Source: Mesorhizobium huakuii (GTDB lineage Bacteria > Pseudomonadota > Alphaproteobacteria > Rhizobiales > Rhizobiaceae). From it: a stretch of DNA of 64,000 bases. The stretch is taken from NCBI RefSeq assembly GCF_030160235.1, contig NZ_BSNY01000055.1, positions 62,001 to 126,000 on the forward strand, written 5' to 3'. Below are positions 45,333 to 54,173 of this stretch, piece after piece. The notes below the pieces were generated by a model. That model saw only the letters and a program-made list of their open reading frames with translations. It made no database searches and was not told where the DNA came from. Each line of letters begins with the position of its first letter. The stretch's first letter is position 1. Made by a program: the position numbers and the translations under genes.

Positions 45333-46802
45333 ATGGCAAGCATCACGATCCGCAACCTTGACGATGAGGTCAAGGAGCTGCTGCGCCGATTGGCGGCGGA
45401 AAACAACCGCTCCATGGAGGAACAGGCTAGGGTGATGATCCGCGCCGCAGTCGACGGTCGGATCGGGTCGGGCCGCATCGACCAGATCGAAAAGACTTTG
45501 CGCGACCTGACCAGCATGCACGTCGCGGCCACGCCGGTTGCCTCTCCAGCAGGCAAGACCCTGCCGCAGGGCACCCTTTCCGGCAGGCGCATCCTGCTCA
45601 TCATCGGCGGCGGCATCGCCGCCTACAAGGCGCTGGACCTGATCCGCCGGCTGCGTGAGCGTGGTGCGGCAATACGGGTGGTGATGACAGCGGCCGCACA
45701 GGAATTCGTCACCACTCTGTCGGTTGGCGCGCTGTCGGCCGACCATGTTTTCACCGAATTGTTCGACCGCAATGACGAGCACGATGTCGGCCATATCAGG
45801 CTGTCGCGCGAGGCAGACCTTCTGGTGGTCGCGCCCGCCACCGCCGATTTGATGGCCAAGCTTGCCAACGGCCACGCCAACGATCTGGCTTCCACTGTAC
45901 TGCTGGCCACCGACAAGCCGGTGCTGATGGCGCCGGCGATGAACCCCAGAATGTGGGCGCATCCGGCCACCCGTCGCAATCGTGCGACCTTGGGGAAGGA
46001 CGGCGTCACTTTCGTCGGCCCGGCGAGGGGCGAGATGGCCGAAAGCAATGAGGCCGGCGAAGGCCGCATGGCCGAGCCGCTGGAGATCGCCGCCGCCGTC
46101 GAGGCGCTGCTCGATGCAGGTCCCAAGCCGCTGGCAGGGCGCAAGATCATCGTCACCTCCGGCCCGACGCACGAACCGATCGACCCGGTGCGCTATATCG
46201 CCAACCGCTCCTCCGGCAAGCAGGGCCACGCCATCGCCGCCGCATTGGCAAGGCTTGGCGCCGATGTGCGCCTTGTCTCCGGTCCCGTAAACATTGCCGA
46301 TCCGGCCGGTGTGAAGACCATCCATGTCGAGCGCGCGCAAGAGATGCGCGATGCGGTTGAACAGCTTCTGCCCGCCGACGCCGCGGTGTTCGTCGCCGCC
46401 GTCGCCGACTGGCGCACCGAGAATTCGGCCGGCGAAAAGATCAAGAAGGTGGCGGGCGAAGGACCACCGGTGCTGCGCATGGTGGAGAACCCCGACATCC
46501 TTGCCGGCGTCGGCCATCACAGCCAGCGACCAGGCCTCGTCGTCGGCTTCGCCGCCGAGACGCAGGATCTTTTGCGCAACGCCGAGGCCAAGCTCGCGAA
46601 GAAAGGCGCCGATCTGATCGTCGCCAACGATGTGTCGCACGAAAGCGGCATCGGCCCTTCAGGCGTCATGGGTGGTGACCGCAACAAGGTGCGGATCGTG
46701 TCGAAGGCCGGCGTTGAGGAATGGCCCGAGATGACCAAGGACGAGGTGGCCGCGCGGCTCGCCACCCTCATTGCCGAGCGGCTGAAAACAACAGTCGTTT
46801 GA
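45333..46802 (+). CDS. coaBC: CoaBC with an N-terminal FitA-like ribbon-helix-helix domain
   Basis: 489 residues, about 80 longer than typical CoaBC. Residues 1-42 (MASITIRNLDDEVKELLRRL and SMEEQARVMI) form a FitA/VapB-type RHH DNA-binding domain, followed by a linker to about residue 81. The flavin-dependent decarboxylase (CoaC, about 82-265) has GGIAAYK, the active-site His in GHIRLS and APAMNPRMW. The Cys of the usual ACG substrate clamp is not seen; the aligned part reads GEMAESNEAGEGRM (about 232-245). The ligase half (CoaB) has NRSSGKQG and AAVADWR with KIKK. Together they make 4'-phosphopantetheine from phosphopantothenate, Cys and CTP. The frame is open throughout and the RHH part is well conserved, so the fusion is real at DNA level. 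The SD site is weak; an internal ATG at 45516 could give CoaBC alone. Confidence 0.9.
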   Translation: MASITIRNLDDEVKELLRRLAAENNRSMEEQARVMIRAAVDGRIGSGRIDQIEKTLRDLTSMHVAATPVASPAGKTLPQGTLSGRRILLIIGGGIAAYKALDLIRRLRERGAAIRVVMTAAAQEFVTTLSVGALSADHVFTELFDRNDEHDVGHIRLSREADLLVVAPATADLMAKLANGHANDLASTVLLATDKPVLMAPAMNPRMWAHPATRRNRATLGKDGVTFVGPARGEMAESNEAGEGRMAEPLEIAAAVEALLDAGPKPLAGRKIIVTSGPTHEPIDPVRYIANRSSGKQGHAIAAALARLGADVRLVSGPVNIADPAGVKTIHVERAQEMRDAVEQLLPADAAVFVAAVADWRTENSAGEKIKKVAGEGPPVLRMVENPDILAGVGHHSQRPGLVVGFAAETQDLLRNAEAKLAKKGADLIVANDVSHESGIGPSGVMGGDRNKVRIVSKAGVEEWPEMTKDEVAARLATLIAERLKTTVV

Positions 46803-46860
46803 CCCGCATTGGATATGCGGCGCCAGTTAGGCGCCGCGCATCAGATCCCCGACTTCGGCG

Positions 46861-47439
46861 TCAGTTCGACAAAAGCTCCGCCGTACGAGCGAGCGCGCCG
46901 CCGAAACCGTTGAGCGGAATGGAAAAACTCACCGCTTGTCCCGTATCCGCCGCGAAGGCGTCGATCTTCAGCGTGGTGCCGTTCTTGAGCAGTGGTGTGA
47001 CATTGGCGTCGAACGCCACCGGCACCAGGCAGCCGACGACCTGGCAAGTGTTGAATGCCAGGCTGCCGTCCAGCTTCTGGTCGTCGATGCTCAAGGTGAC
47101 GCCCTTGGCGAGCGCCAGCCCAAACGGCAGGGCTAGAGTTCCGGTCGCGTCTTCGCCGGTCTTGCTCGAAAGCTCGATCGCCAGCAGCCGCTGGTTGCTT
47201 TGCTTGTTGAACTGCTGGTGCGACAGGCTGCAGACCTTGTTCGTGCCCGATATCTGGCAATTGACCGTCCAGTCGCCATGGGTTTCGGACAAGGCCGATG
47301 CCCCACCCGGCAGTTGCGGCGCATCGGCCGCGGCGGGCGGCGCCGCCACCTTGTCGCCCTTGGTCTGCGCGGCCAACGCCGGCATACCGGCGATGCAGGC
47401 CACACCCAGCATTGCAACCAAATACGCGTATTTCCTCAT
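46861..47439 (-). CDS. Invasion-associated locus B (IalB) family protein
   Basis: 192 residues with a signal peptide (RKYAYLVAMLGVACIAGMPALAA). The mature domain has the IalB pattern: HGDWTVNCQISGTNKVCSLSHQQ (two Cys), LALPFGLALAKGVTLSIDD and LAFNTCQVVGCLVPVAFD (two more Cys), suggesting two disulfides in the periplasm. The family is named from Bartonella IalB; in rhizobia its role is unknown. Start 47439 follows GAGAGG. In related genomes I expect dut after coaBC; here this gene occupies the place, on the opposite strand. Confidence 0.9.
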   Translation of the reverse strand: MRKYAYLVAMLGVACIAGMPALAAQTKGDKVAAPPAAADAPQLPGGASALSETHGDWTVNCQISGTNKVCSLSHQQFNKQSNQRLLAIELSSKTGEDATGTLALPFGLALAKGVTLSIDDQKLDGSLAFNTCQVVGCLVPVAFDANVTPLLKNGTTLKIDAFAADTGQAVSFSIPLNGFGGALARTAELLSN

Positions 47440-47857
47440 CAAGACCTCTCCCGCCCGGCTCCGTCTCGAGCCAGCCTGGAAACTGGCTGTGAGAGACGCG
47501 CTGACTGCATTCTGTTTGACCGTTTCCCCGAAGGCGCCGTTATGCCTGAAGGACATGCCGACGCCATTGACACCATTCAGCCCCAGGCCAGCGCCGACCC
47601 GATAGAGCGGCGAATCGATCGCTTCCGTCAAGTGCAATGCGAGGTTGCCGGGTAGATTCTCTGCCCGCCTTCGAGCTCCCGCTCCTTGCTGGAGAACCCC
47701 ACCCCGGCCTTTCCATGATTCCGCAGCCGCAGGCCGGATGCCCGGGACAGGGCGGAGTCGCGATAGAATTCAAGGCGGCCCATGGACCAACCATGGCATC
47801 GCCGGACAAACACCCTATATTGCGGGAATGAGCAGGATTTTTCGCGGGAATGCGCCA

Positions 47858-48166
47858 ATGTCGGCGCGTCGGCTATTGGTGAGACTTGCATCGGCGATGC
47901 TGGCCGCGACTTTTGTGGCCGGCTTTGCGCTGCCCGCTTCCGCCCAGGTGGCCAATCCTGCGATCAACAGCAACACGCTGATCCAGCAAAACGATCTGCA
48001 GGCCTTGCAGAGTCGCATTCAGCGGCAGCAATTCCAGCAGCAGCAACAGCAGTACCGCGACCAGGACCGCGTAATCGTCCAGCAGCCACCACCGGTCGTG
48101 CCGCAGGTCAGGCCGGGCTGCCAGACGCAGATCATCGGCACAACCGCCGTGAGCACCTGCCGCTGA
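47858..48166 (+). CDS. Small exported Gln-rich protein
   Basis: 102 residues: a signal peptide (SARRLLVRLASAMLAATFVA, ending in PASAQ near residue 29), a mature part with a polyglutamine-rich segment (about 50-72) and a C-terminal half with VVQQPPPVVPQVRPGCQTQIIGTTAVSTCR, containing two Cys that may form a disulfide. The start at 47858 has GGGAA about 8 bases upstream; ATG 47828 is an alternative. I do not know the function. Such repeats vary between strains. Confidence 0.7.
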   Translation: MSARRLLVRLASAMLAATFVAGFALPASAQVANPAINSNTLIQQNDLQALQSRIQRQQFQQQQQQYRDQDRVIVQQPPPVVPQVRPGCQTQIIGTTAVSTCR

Positions 48167-48292
48167 CAGGCGGGGCTTCTTTTATTTAGCCGACTTACAT
48201 GATAGGGGAACCTTGAGGGTGCCCCTGCGGCAGTTTGGGTTTGCAAAGGCGCCGCGTCACGCTATGGGCACTGACCGACTGGACTATTGCAG

Positions 48293-48769
48293 ATGACAGC
48301 CACGAAGAAAAAGGCCGTGCGCCGGGCCAAGAAAGGGGAAAGAATCCGCCAGGTGGCGGCAATACCCTTTCGGCTGAACGAGCATGGCGACATCGAGGTG
48401 ATGCTGGTCACGTCGAGAACGACCAAGCGCTTCATCGTCCCCAAGGGATGGCCGATGAAAGGCAAGAACGGACGCAAGGCAGCCACCATCGAGGCGATGG
48501 AAGAAGCCGGCGTGCTCGGCAAGACCCTGAAGCAGCCGGCTGGCACCTATTCCTACTGGAAGCGGCTGGCCAACCGCTTTGTCCATGTCGATGTCATCGT
48601 CTACCTGCTTGAGGTGACCGAGGAGCTGGCCAACTGGCAGGAGGCCAAGCGGCGACAGCGGGCATGGCTGACGCCGGCCGACGCGGCGATGTTGATCGAC
48701 GAACCGGATCTTTCGACGCTGGTGAAGACCTTGACGCTTCCCGGGCCTATGCCGCCTGGCGAGGCATAG
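48293..48769 (+). CDS. NUDIX hydrolase
   Basis: 158 residues with a Lys/Arg-rich start and a Nudix fold: VAAIPFRLNEHGDIEVMLVTSR, then FIVPKGWPMKGKNGRKAATIEAMEEAGVLG. The EAMEEAG part matches the core of the Nudix box (GX5EX7REUXEEXGU), with A-M in place of R-E, as in DIPP-type (diphosphoinositol/dinucleoside polyphosphate) bacterial members. It hydrolyses an XDP-type substrate that is not identifiable here. It is convergent with the lyase gene, 2 bp between stops. Confidence 0.88.
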   Translation: MTATKKKAVRRAKKGERIRQVAAIPFRLNEHGDIEVMLVTSRTTKRFIVPKGWPMKGKNGRKAATIEAMEEAGVLGKTLKQPAGTYSYWKRLANRFVHVDVIVYLLEVTEELANWQEAKRRQRAWLTPADAAMLIDEPDLSTLVKTLTLPGPMPPGEA

Positions 48770-48771
48770 GC

Positions 48772-49623
48772 TCACTCACCAGCCTCGCCTTCCCCCGGAA
48801 ACGGCCGCGGCGGCGTGCCGGTATGGGCCCACAACCATTCACGTGGCAGCGGTCCCTTGTTGCGCTCGCTCTGCTGCGACTGCTCCCAGGCATGCGCCAG
48901 GATGCCGACGGAGCGTGACAGCACGAAGAGCCCGCGCGTCAGCGGCGGTGGGAAGCCGAGTTCGCCATAGATGACGGCCGTGGCGCCATCGATGTTGAGC
49001 GGTATCCTTTTCCCCTTGCGGCGTGCGACCTCCGCCTCGATCGCCTCGGCAATGTCGGCGAACCGTCCATTGATGACGCCACGCGCGGCAAATTCGCGGG
49101 TCAGTTCCAGCAGGCGCGGTGCGCGCGGATCGACCGGGTGAAAGCGGTGGCCGAGCCCCGGCACATAACCCTTTTCCCCAGCGAAGAACCGGTCGAGCCG
49201 GGCCGAGACCGCCTCCCCCAGCGCCGTCCCGCCATCGATCGCCAAGGCGATATCCCCGTAGAAGGACAGCGCCTGTTCGCCGGCGCCGCCATGCACGTCG
49301 CCGAGCACATTGATGGCCGAGGCCATGGCGCTGTTGATGCCGACACCACAGGTTGCCGCCATGCGGGCGATGGCGATCGACGGCGCCTGCGGCCCATGGT
49401 CGACCGCCGCGCCCAGCGCAATGCCGAGCAGTGCCGCCTGGTCTTCGCTGGGCAATTCGCCACGCAGCATCAGCCAGATGACAGCCGGGAAGCTGACGCG
49501 GCCGATCAGGTCCTGGATTTCATAGCCGCGCAGCCGGATGACGCCGGGGCTCATCTCGATGATGCCGGTCTGCCACCATTCCTCGCCGCGCTCACGGCCT
49601 GACTTCTTCTCCACGTCGCTCAT
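48772..49623 (-). CDS. Citrate-synthase-fold CoA lyase (citryl-CoA lyase family)
   Basis: 283 residues, shorter than citrate synthase (about 430). It keeps the core: LDHG-type AAVDHGPQAPSIAIARMAATCG (about 96-117), VLGDVHGGAGEQAL (His near 140) and GLGHRFHPVDPRAPRLLEL (His, Asp and Arg of the active site). Citrate-synthase-like proteins of this length act as citryl-CoA (or related 3-hydroxyacyl-CoA) lyases. It is the last gene of the tct-CoA-transferase operon and overlaps the CoA-transferase stop (ATGA). It would cleave the CoA ester made by that enzyme. The substrate is inferred only. Confidence 0.82.
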   Translation of the reverse strand: MSDVEKKSGRERGEEWWQTGIIEMSPGVIRLRGYEIQDLIGRVSFPAVIWLMLRGELPSEDQAALLGIALGAAVDHGPQAPSIAIARMAATCGVGINSAMASAINVLGDVHGGAGEQALSFYGDIALAIDGGTALGEAVSARLDRFFAGEKGYVPGLGHRFHPVDPRAPRLLELTREFAARGVINGRFADIAEAIEAEVARRKGKRIPLNIDGATAVIYGELGFPPPLTRGLFVLSRSVGILAHAWEQSQQSERNKGPLPREWLWAHTGTPPRPFPGEGEAGE

Positions 49624-50804
49624 GCCCGTGCCTTTGCCTTGGCGCGCGACGGCAAGTCGGCAAAAACCTCGTCCATATGCGCGCCGAGCGCCGGTGGCGG
49701 CTTGGTCGGCAAAGGCGCCTTGCCATCGACCATGAAGCCGCCGCGCAATACGGTCAGCGGCCTGTCCATCCCAGCGACATCGTCGAAATTCGCGGTCACC
49801 TGGCGTTCCAGCACTTGCGGCTCGGCCAGCACTTGCGGAATCGTCAGCACCCTGCCCGCCGGCACGCCTGCCCGGTTCAATCGCTCCTCCCAGGCGGCCG
49901 CCGGAGCATCCGTCAGGGCATCCTCGATCTCGGCTTTCAGCGCCGCACGGTTCTTCTTGCGCGTCTCGCGCTCGGCAAAGCGCGTGTCCGACGCCAACTC
50001 CGGCCGTCCGATCAGCCGGCAAAGCGTCACGAACTGCTCCTGCTTGTTGGCGGCGATGTTGAGCAATCCATCACCGGTGCGGAAGGCACCTGAGGGCGCA
50101 GCCGTCATGTTCTCGTTGCCCATAGGCTTGGGATCGACCCCTGCCGTCAGATAGTTCGACACCGGCCAGCCAAGCGCGGAAAGCGTGCATTCGAGCATCG
50201 AGACGTCGAGAAAGGCGCCCTCGCCCGAGGTCTTCTGCCTGACCAGCGCCGATGCGATCGCGAACGCGCCGACCAGGCCGCCCAGCGTATCGGCGACCGG
50301 ATAGCCGACGCGCAGCGGCGCCGTCTCCGGCGTGCCGGTGATGCTCATGATGCCCGACAGGCCCTGGATGATCTGGTCGTAGGCGGGGTTGTCGCGCATC
50401 GGCCCGGTCTGGCCAAACCCCGATATCGCGCAATAGACGAGGCCAGGGCGGACCGCCTTCAGCGCTTCATGGCCGAGGCCAAGCCGATCCATCACGCCGG
50501 GGCGGAAATTCTCCACCAGCGCGTCGGCACTGGCGACCAGGTCGAGGAAGCGCTCGCGATCTGCTTCTGTCTTCAGGTCGAGCATGACGGATCGTTTGCC
50601 GGCGTTCTGCGCCAGGAACGAGGCGCCCATGCCGGCCTGGTTGAGCCTTGGCGAGCCGCCGAGCTGGCGCGCCAGGTCGCCGCCTCGCGGTCCCTCGACC
50701 TTGATCACATCGGCCCCCAGCAGCGCCAGTTGATAGGCACAATAGGGCCCGGCCAGAACATTGGTCAGGTCGAGGACGCGGATACCGGATAGCAGGTCAG
50801 TCAT
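49620..50804 (-). CDS. CaiB/BaiF-family (class III) CoA-transferase
   Basis: 394 residues with class III CoA-transferase features: GIRVLDLTNVLAGPYCAYQLALLGADVIKVEGPRGGDLAR at the N terminus, NAGKRSVMLDLKTEADR, and a catalytic Asp in the YDQIIQGLSG region (about 140). It moves CoA from succinyl-CoA or another ester to an imported acid. It lies 14 bp after tctA and is translationally coupled to the lyase gene. Confidence 0.92.
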   Translation of the reverse strand: MTDLLSGIRVLDLTNVLAGPYCAYQLALLGADVIKVEGPRGGDLARQLGGSPRLNQAGMGASFLAQNAGKRSVMLDLKTEADRERFLDLVASADALVENFRPGVMDRLGLGHEALKAVRPGLVYCAISGFGQTGPMRDNPAYDQIIQGLSGIMSITGTPETAPLRVGYPVADTLGGLVGAFAIASALVRQKTSGEGAFLDVSMLECTLSALGWPVSNYLTAGVDPKPMGNENMTAAPSGAFRTGDGLLNIAANKQEQFVTLCRLIGRPELASDTRFAERETRKKNRAALKAEIEDALTDAPAAAWEERLNRAGVPAGRVLTIPQVLAEPQVLERQVTANFDDVAGMDRPLTVLRGGFMVDGKAPLPTKPPPALGAHMDEVFADLPSRAKAKARA

Positions 50805-50818
50805 GTCTTCTCAGTCGG

Positions 50819-52342
50819 TCAGGCATCGCCCGGCACATGCTCCGGCCCACGCCGCCGGCGGTGTTCGATGAAGGCCCAGATATGCGGCCCGACCAGGCCG
50901 ATGAAGGCGAGCGTCAGCAGCGTCAGCGACAGCGGATGCTTGTAGAACACCGACCAGTCGCCATTCGAGATGGTCATCGCCCGGCGGAACTGGGTTTCGG
51001 CGAGCGGCCCCAGGATCATGCCGATGATGACGGGCGCGGTCGGGAAATCGAAGCGCCGCATCAGGAAGCCCGCCGCCCCCAGGAGATAGAGGATGACGAG
51101 GTCGATGGGCGACTGCGAGATGCCGTAGGTGCCGACGGTCGCGAACACCAGGATGCCGGCATAAAGCTGTGGCGCCGGGATCTTCAGCAGCCGCACCCAC
51201 AATCCGATCAGCGGCAGATTGAGGATGACGAGGATGACATTGGCGATGAACAGGCTGGCGATCAGGCCCCAGACCAGATTGGCCTGCGTCGTCAAAAGCA
51301 GCGGCCCGGGATTGATGCCGTAGCTCTGGAACGCCGACAGCATGATCGCCGCCGTCGCCGAGGTCGGCAGGCCAAGCGTCAGCATCGGCACCAGCACGCC
51401 GGCGGCCGACGCATTGTTGGCGGCCTCCGGGCCGGCAACGCCCTCGATGGCGCCGACCGTGCCGAACTCCTCCTTGTGCTTCGACAGCTTCTTTTCGATG
51501 GCATAGGACAGGAAGGTCGGAATCTCGGCCCCACCGGCCGGCATGGCGCCGATCGGGAAGCCGATCGCCGCACCGCGCAGCCAGGCCTTCCATGAGCGGC
51601 CCCATTCGGCCGCGGTCATGTAGAGCGAGCCTTTCAGCGGCACGATCTCATCCTTACCGGCATAGCGGCGCGAGGCCATGTAGAGCGTCTCGCCGACCGC
51701 GAACAGGCCGACGGCGGCGATGATGACGTCGACGCCGTCGAGCAGTTCGGTCGTGCCGAAGGTGAAGCGCGGCTGGCCGGTCTGCAGGTCGACGCCGATC
51801 ATGCCGATGACGAAGCCGGCAAACAGGCTGGCAAGCCCGCGCACCGAGGACGAGCCGAGCACGGCCGAAACCGTGATGAAGGCCAGCACCATCAGCGAGA
51901 AATACTCCGCCGGACCGAAGGCCAGGGCGAACTTGACCACCACCGGCGCCAGGAAGGCAACGCCCAGCGTGCCGATCGTGCCGGCGACGAAGGAACCGAT
52001 CGCCGAGGTGGCAAGGGCAGCACCCCCACGGCCGGACCGGGCCATCTTGTTGCCCTCCAGCGCGGTGACGATCGTGGCGCTTTCGCCCGGGGTGTTGAGC
52101 AGGATCGACGTGGTGGAGCCGCCATACATGGCGCCGTAATAGATACCTGCGAACAGGATGAAGGACGCTTCCGGCGCCACCTGATAGGTGATCGGCAGAA
52201 GCAGCGCGATGGTCAGTGCCGGCCCGAGGCCCGGCAACACGCCGATGGCTGTGCCGAGCGTGGTGCCGAGCAGGCACCACAGAAGATTGATCGGGGTGAA
52301 GGCGACCGAAAAGCCGTGGGCGAGCTGTTCGAGCGTGTTCAT
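50819..52342 (-). CDS. Tripartite tricarboxylate transporter TctA family permease (cluster 1)
   Basis: 507 residues, about 12 spans. TctA hallmarks: [20 protein letters not shown] (about 34-53), [23 protein letters not shown] (about 65-87) and the second-half repeat [28 protein letters not shown]. This is the large inner-membrane subunit of an ion-driven, binding-protein-dependent carboxylate importer. It starts 4 bp after tctB. Confidence 0.95.
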   Translation of the reverse strand: MNTLEQLAHGFSVAFTPINLLWCLLGTTLGTAIGVLPGLGPALTIALLLPITYQVAPEASFILFAGIYYGAMYGGSTTSILLNTPGESATIVTALEGNKMARSGRGGAALATSAIGSFVAGTIGTLGVAFLAPVVVKFALAFGPAEYFSLMVLAFITVSAVLGSSSVRGLASLFAGFVIGMIGVDLQTGQPRFTFGTTELLDGVDVIIAAVGLFAVGETLYMASRRYAGKDEIVPLKGSLYMTAAEWGRSWKAWLRGAAIGFPIGAMPAGGAEIPTFLSYAIEKKLSKHKEEFGTVGAIEGVAGPEAANNASAAGVLVPMLTLGLPTSATAAIMLSAFQSYGINPGPLLLTTQANLVWGLIASLFIANVILVILNLPLIGLWVRLLKIPAPQLYAGILVFATVGTYGISQSPIDLVILYLLGAAGFLMRRFDFPTAPVIIGMILGPLAETQFRRAMTISNGDWSVFYKHPLSLTLLTLAFIGLVGPHIWAFIEHRRRRGPEHVPGDA

Positions 52343-52346
52343 GGGC

Positions 52347-52883
52347 TCACGCTCCCAACGCGCCGGCGATCGCGTCGATCGCCGTGTTCAGCTGGTTCTC
52401 GATGAAGCCGGCGCCGATGTTGACGCCGAGCGCCCTGGCGAAGCCGAAATAGGCAGCCAGCGCCAGGACAAGGCCGGTGAGCGCGTCACGCAGCGTATGC
52501 CTGCTGCCGAAGCCGTAGCAGACGAGGACGAACATGATCACCGATGCCGCGGTGAAGCCGAGCAGCCGGATGAGCAGCAGGTTGGCGACCAGGCCGATGA
52601 CGACGAAGCCCATCGCCTTCCAGTCGGTCGGCGTTTCCTTTTCCTCCTCCGGCTGCCAGCCGCCGCGAAACGCGGCGAGGATGAGCAGCAGCGAAAGCAC
52701 CACCAGGCCGACCATGGTAAGGTAGGGAAAGACGGTCGGGCCAACCTTGGAATAGAGCGGCGACACCGGGATCGCCAGCGTCTGCCAGGCCACGGCGCCG
52801 GCACAGGCGAGAAGCCCGATGCCAACAAGCAATTCCGGCACGGCAAGGCGCAAGGGCGCCGTCGGCTGGTTGATGGTGCTCAT
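52347..52883 (-). CDS. Tripartite tricarboxylate transporter TctB family protein (cluster 1)
   Basis: 178 residues with four or five spans (about 15-35, 48-70, 90-110, 115-150) and a soluble loop rich in Glu/Lys (PEEEKE). This is the small membrane subunit that accompanies TctA. The ribosome site GGAGGA is 7 bases before ATG 52883. A hairpin separates it from tctC upstream. Confidence 0.9.
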   Translation of the reverse strand: MSTINQPTAPLRLAVPELLVGIGLLACAGAVAWQTLAIPVSPLYSKVGPTVFPYLTMVGLVVLSLLLILAAFRGGWQPEEEKETPTDWKAMGFVVIGLVANLLLIRLLGFTAASVIMFVLVCYGFGSRHTLRDALTGLVLALAAYFGFARALGVNIGAGFIENQLNTAIDAIAGALGA

Positions 52884-52983
52884 GGAATGTCCTCCCCAGG
52901 ATTACGGGCCAAGACGGCTGTCATCGGCCTTCATGCTGTCAGCCATCTCATCGGCGATGCGATCGACGGACTTGAGAAAATGA

Positions 52984-53003
52984 GGGACGGCTCGCGCCGT
53001 CCC
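52984..53003 (-). terminator. Hairpin between tctC and tctB (cluster 1)
   Basis: GGGACGG-CTCGCG-CCGTCCC (perfect 7-bp stem); on the minus strand it is followed by TCATTTTC. It lies 12-30 bp after the tctC stop inside the operon, as expected of a partial terminator or 3' stabiliser that raises binding-protein mRNA over the membrane subunits. Confidence 0.6.
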
Positions 53004-53015
53004 CCTGGGGAAAAA

Positions 53016-53993
53016 TCAGGCGAGGCCGAGATCCTTGAGGATGGCTTCGATACGCGCCGAATCCTCGGCGACGAATTTCGCATAGTCGTCGCCGGTGAGC
53101 AGGATGGGCGTCCAGTTGCGGTTCTTGCATTCGGTCGCCCAGGCATCGCTCTTGGCCATGGTCTCGACCAGCGCGATCATCGCCGCCTTGTCGGCGTCGG
53201 ACACGCCGGGAGGCGCGAAGACGCCACGCCAGTTGAACAGTTCGACGTCGATGCCGGCTTCCTTCAGCGTCGGCGCGTCGATGCCGTCCTGACGCTTGTC
53301 GGCGGAGATTGCGAGCAGCCTCAGCGCACCCGCCTTGACCTGTTCGGAGAATTCGCCAAACCCGGAAATGCCGGCCGCGACCTGGTTGCCGAGCAGCGCC
53401 GACAAGGCCTCGCCGCCGCCGGCGAACGGCACATAGGAAAGACTTGTCGCCGGAACGCCGACCGTCTTGGCGATCAGGCCGAACAAGATGTGATCGGAGC
53501 CACCGGCTGAACCGCCCGCGACGGGAACCTTCGTCGGATCGGCTTTCAGCGCGGCGACGAAATCGGCGGCCGTCTTGAAGGGCGACTCCGCAGGCACCAC
53601 CAGGGCCTCGAATTCGCCGGTGAGACGGGCGATCGGCGTGACTTGCGTCAGATTGTTGGCGGCCTTGTTGGCGATGATGGCGCCGACCATGACCATGCCG
53701 GCGACCATCAGCGAATTGCCCTTGCCGTTCCACTGGCTGATGAACTGCGGCAGCCCGACCGTGCCGCCGGCGCCGCCGACATTGGTGATCTGCGAGCCGG
53801 AGATCAGCTTCTCCGCGCGCATCACCTGATCCATCGTGCGCCCCGTCTGGTCCCAGCCGCCGCCGGGCGCCGCCGGAACGAATATCTGGATCTGCGGTGC
53901 GCCTTCGGCGAAAGCGGGCGTGAGATGAAGTCCTGCAAGGCCGGCAGCGCCTGCCGCGGCCGTGCTCATCAAAAATCTGCGTCTGTTCAGCAT
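53016..53993 (-). CDS. Tripartite tricarboxylate transporter TctC family substrate-binding protein (cluster 1)
   Basis: 325 residues. The N terminus LNRRRFLMSTAAAGAAGLAGL has the twin-arginine RRxFL pattern of a Tat signal, unlike the Sec-type signal of the second TctC in this window. The mature protein shows the Bug/TctC fold with IQIFVPAAPGGGWDQTGR (carboxylate-binding loop), NVGGAGGTVGLPQF and AGGSAGGSDHILFGL. The start at 53993 has GAGGAAT upstream. It binds an unidentified carboxylate in the periplasm. It is first in the operon and divergent from an IclR regulator. Confidence 0.93.
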   Translation of the reverse strand: MLNRRRFLMSTAAAGAAGLAGLHLTPAFAEGAPQIQIFVPAAPGGGWDQTGRTMDQVMRAEKLISGSQITNVGGAGGTVGLPQFISQWNGKGNSLMVAGMVMVGAIIANKAANNLTQVTPIARLTGEFEALVVPAESPFKTAADFVAALKADPTKVPVAGGSAGGSDHILFGLIAKTVGVPATSLSYVPFAGGGEALSALLGNQVAAGISGFGEFSEQVKAGALRLLAISADKRQDGIDAPTLKEAGIDVELFNWRGVFAPPGVSDADKAAMIALVETMAKSDAWATECKNRNWTPILLTGDDYAKFVAEDSARIEAILKDLGLA

Positions 53994-54104
53994 GGGATTC
54001 CTCCAGATCACGACACCTCCTCCGGTGCCTGCCAAACGCGCCTGCGTTCACAGACCCGTGATCGAGTTCAAGCAGATGTTACCGAGTTCTGTCAACGGGA
54101 ACGA

Positions 54105-54123
54105 CATTCTGCTGGACAGAATG
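54105..54123. promoter_or_regulatory. Inverted repeat in the iclR-tctC intergenic region (candidate operator)
   Basis: CATTCTG-CTGGA-CAGAATG: perfect 7-bp arms with a 5-base spacer, 51 bp before the iclR-type start and 112 bp before tctC. A related half (GTTCTGTC) lies at about 54086-54093. The size and position suit an IclR-family dimer controlling both directions. Confidence 0.55.
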
Positions 54124-54173
54124 ATCCAACAGCGCGACAGACTGGCCCTCGGGCATCTCCGGGCGGAATTGCA

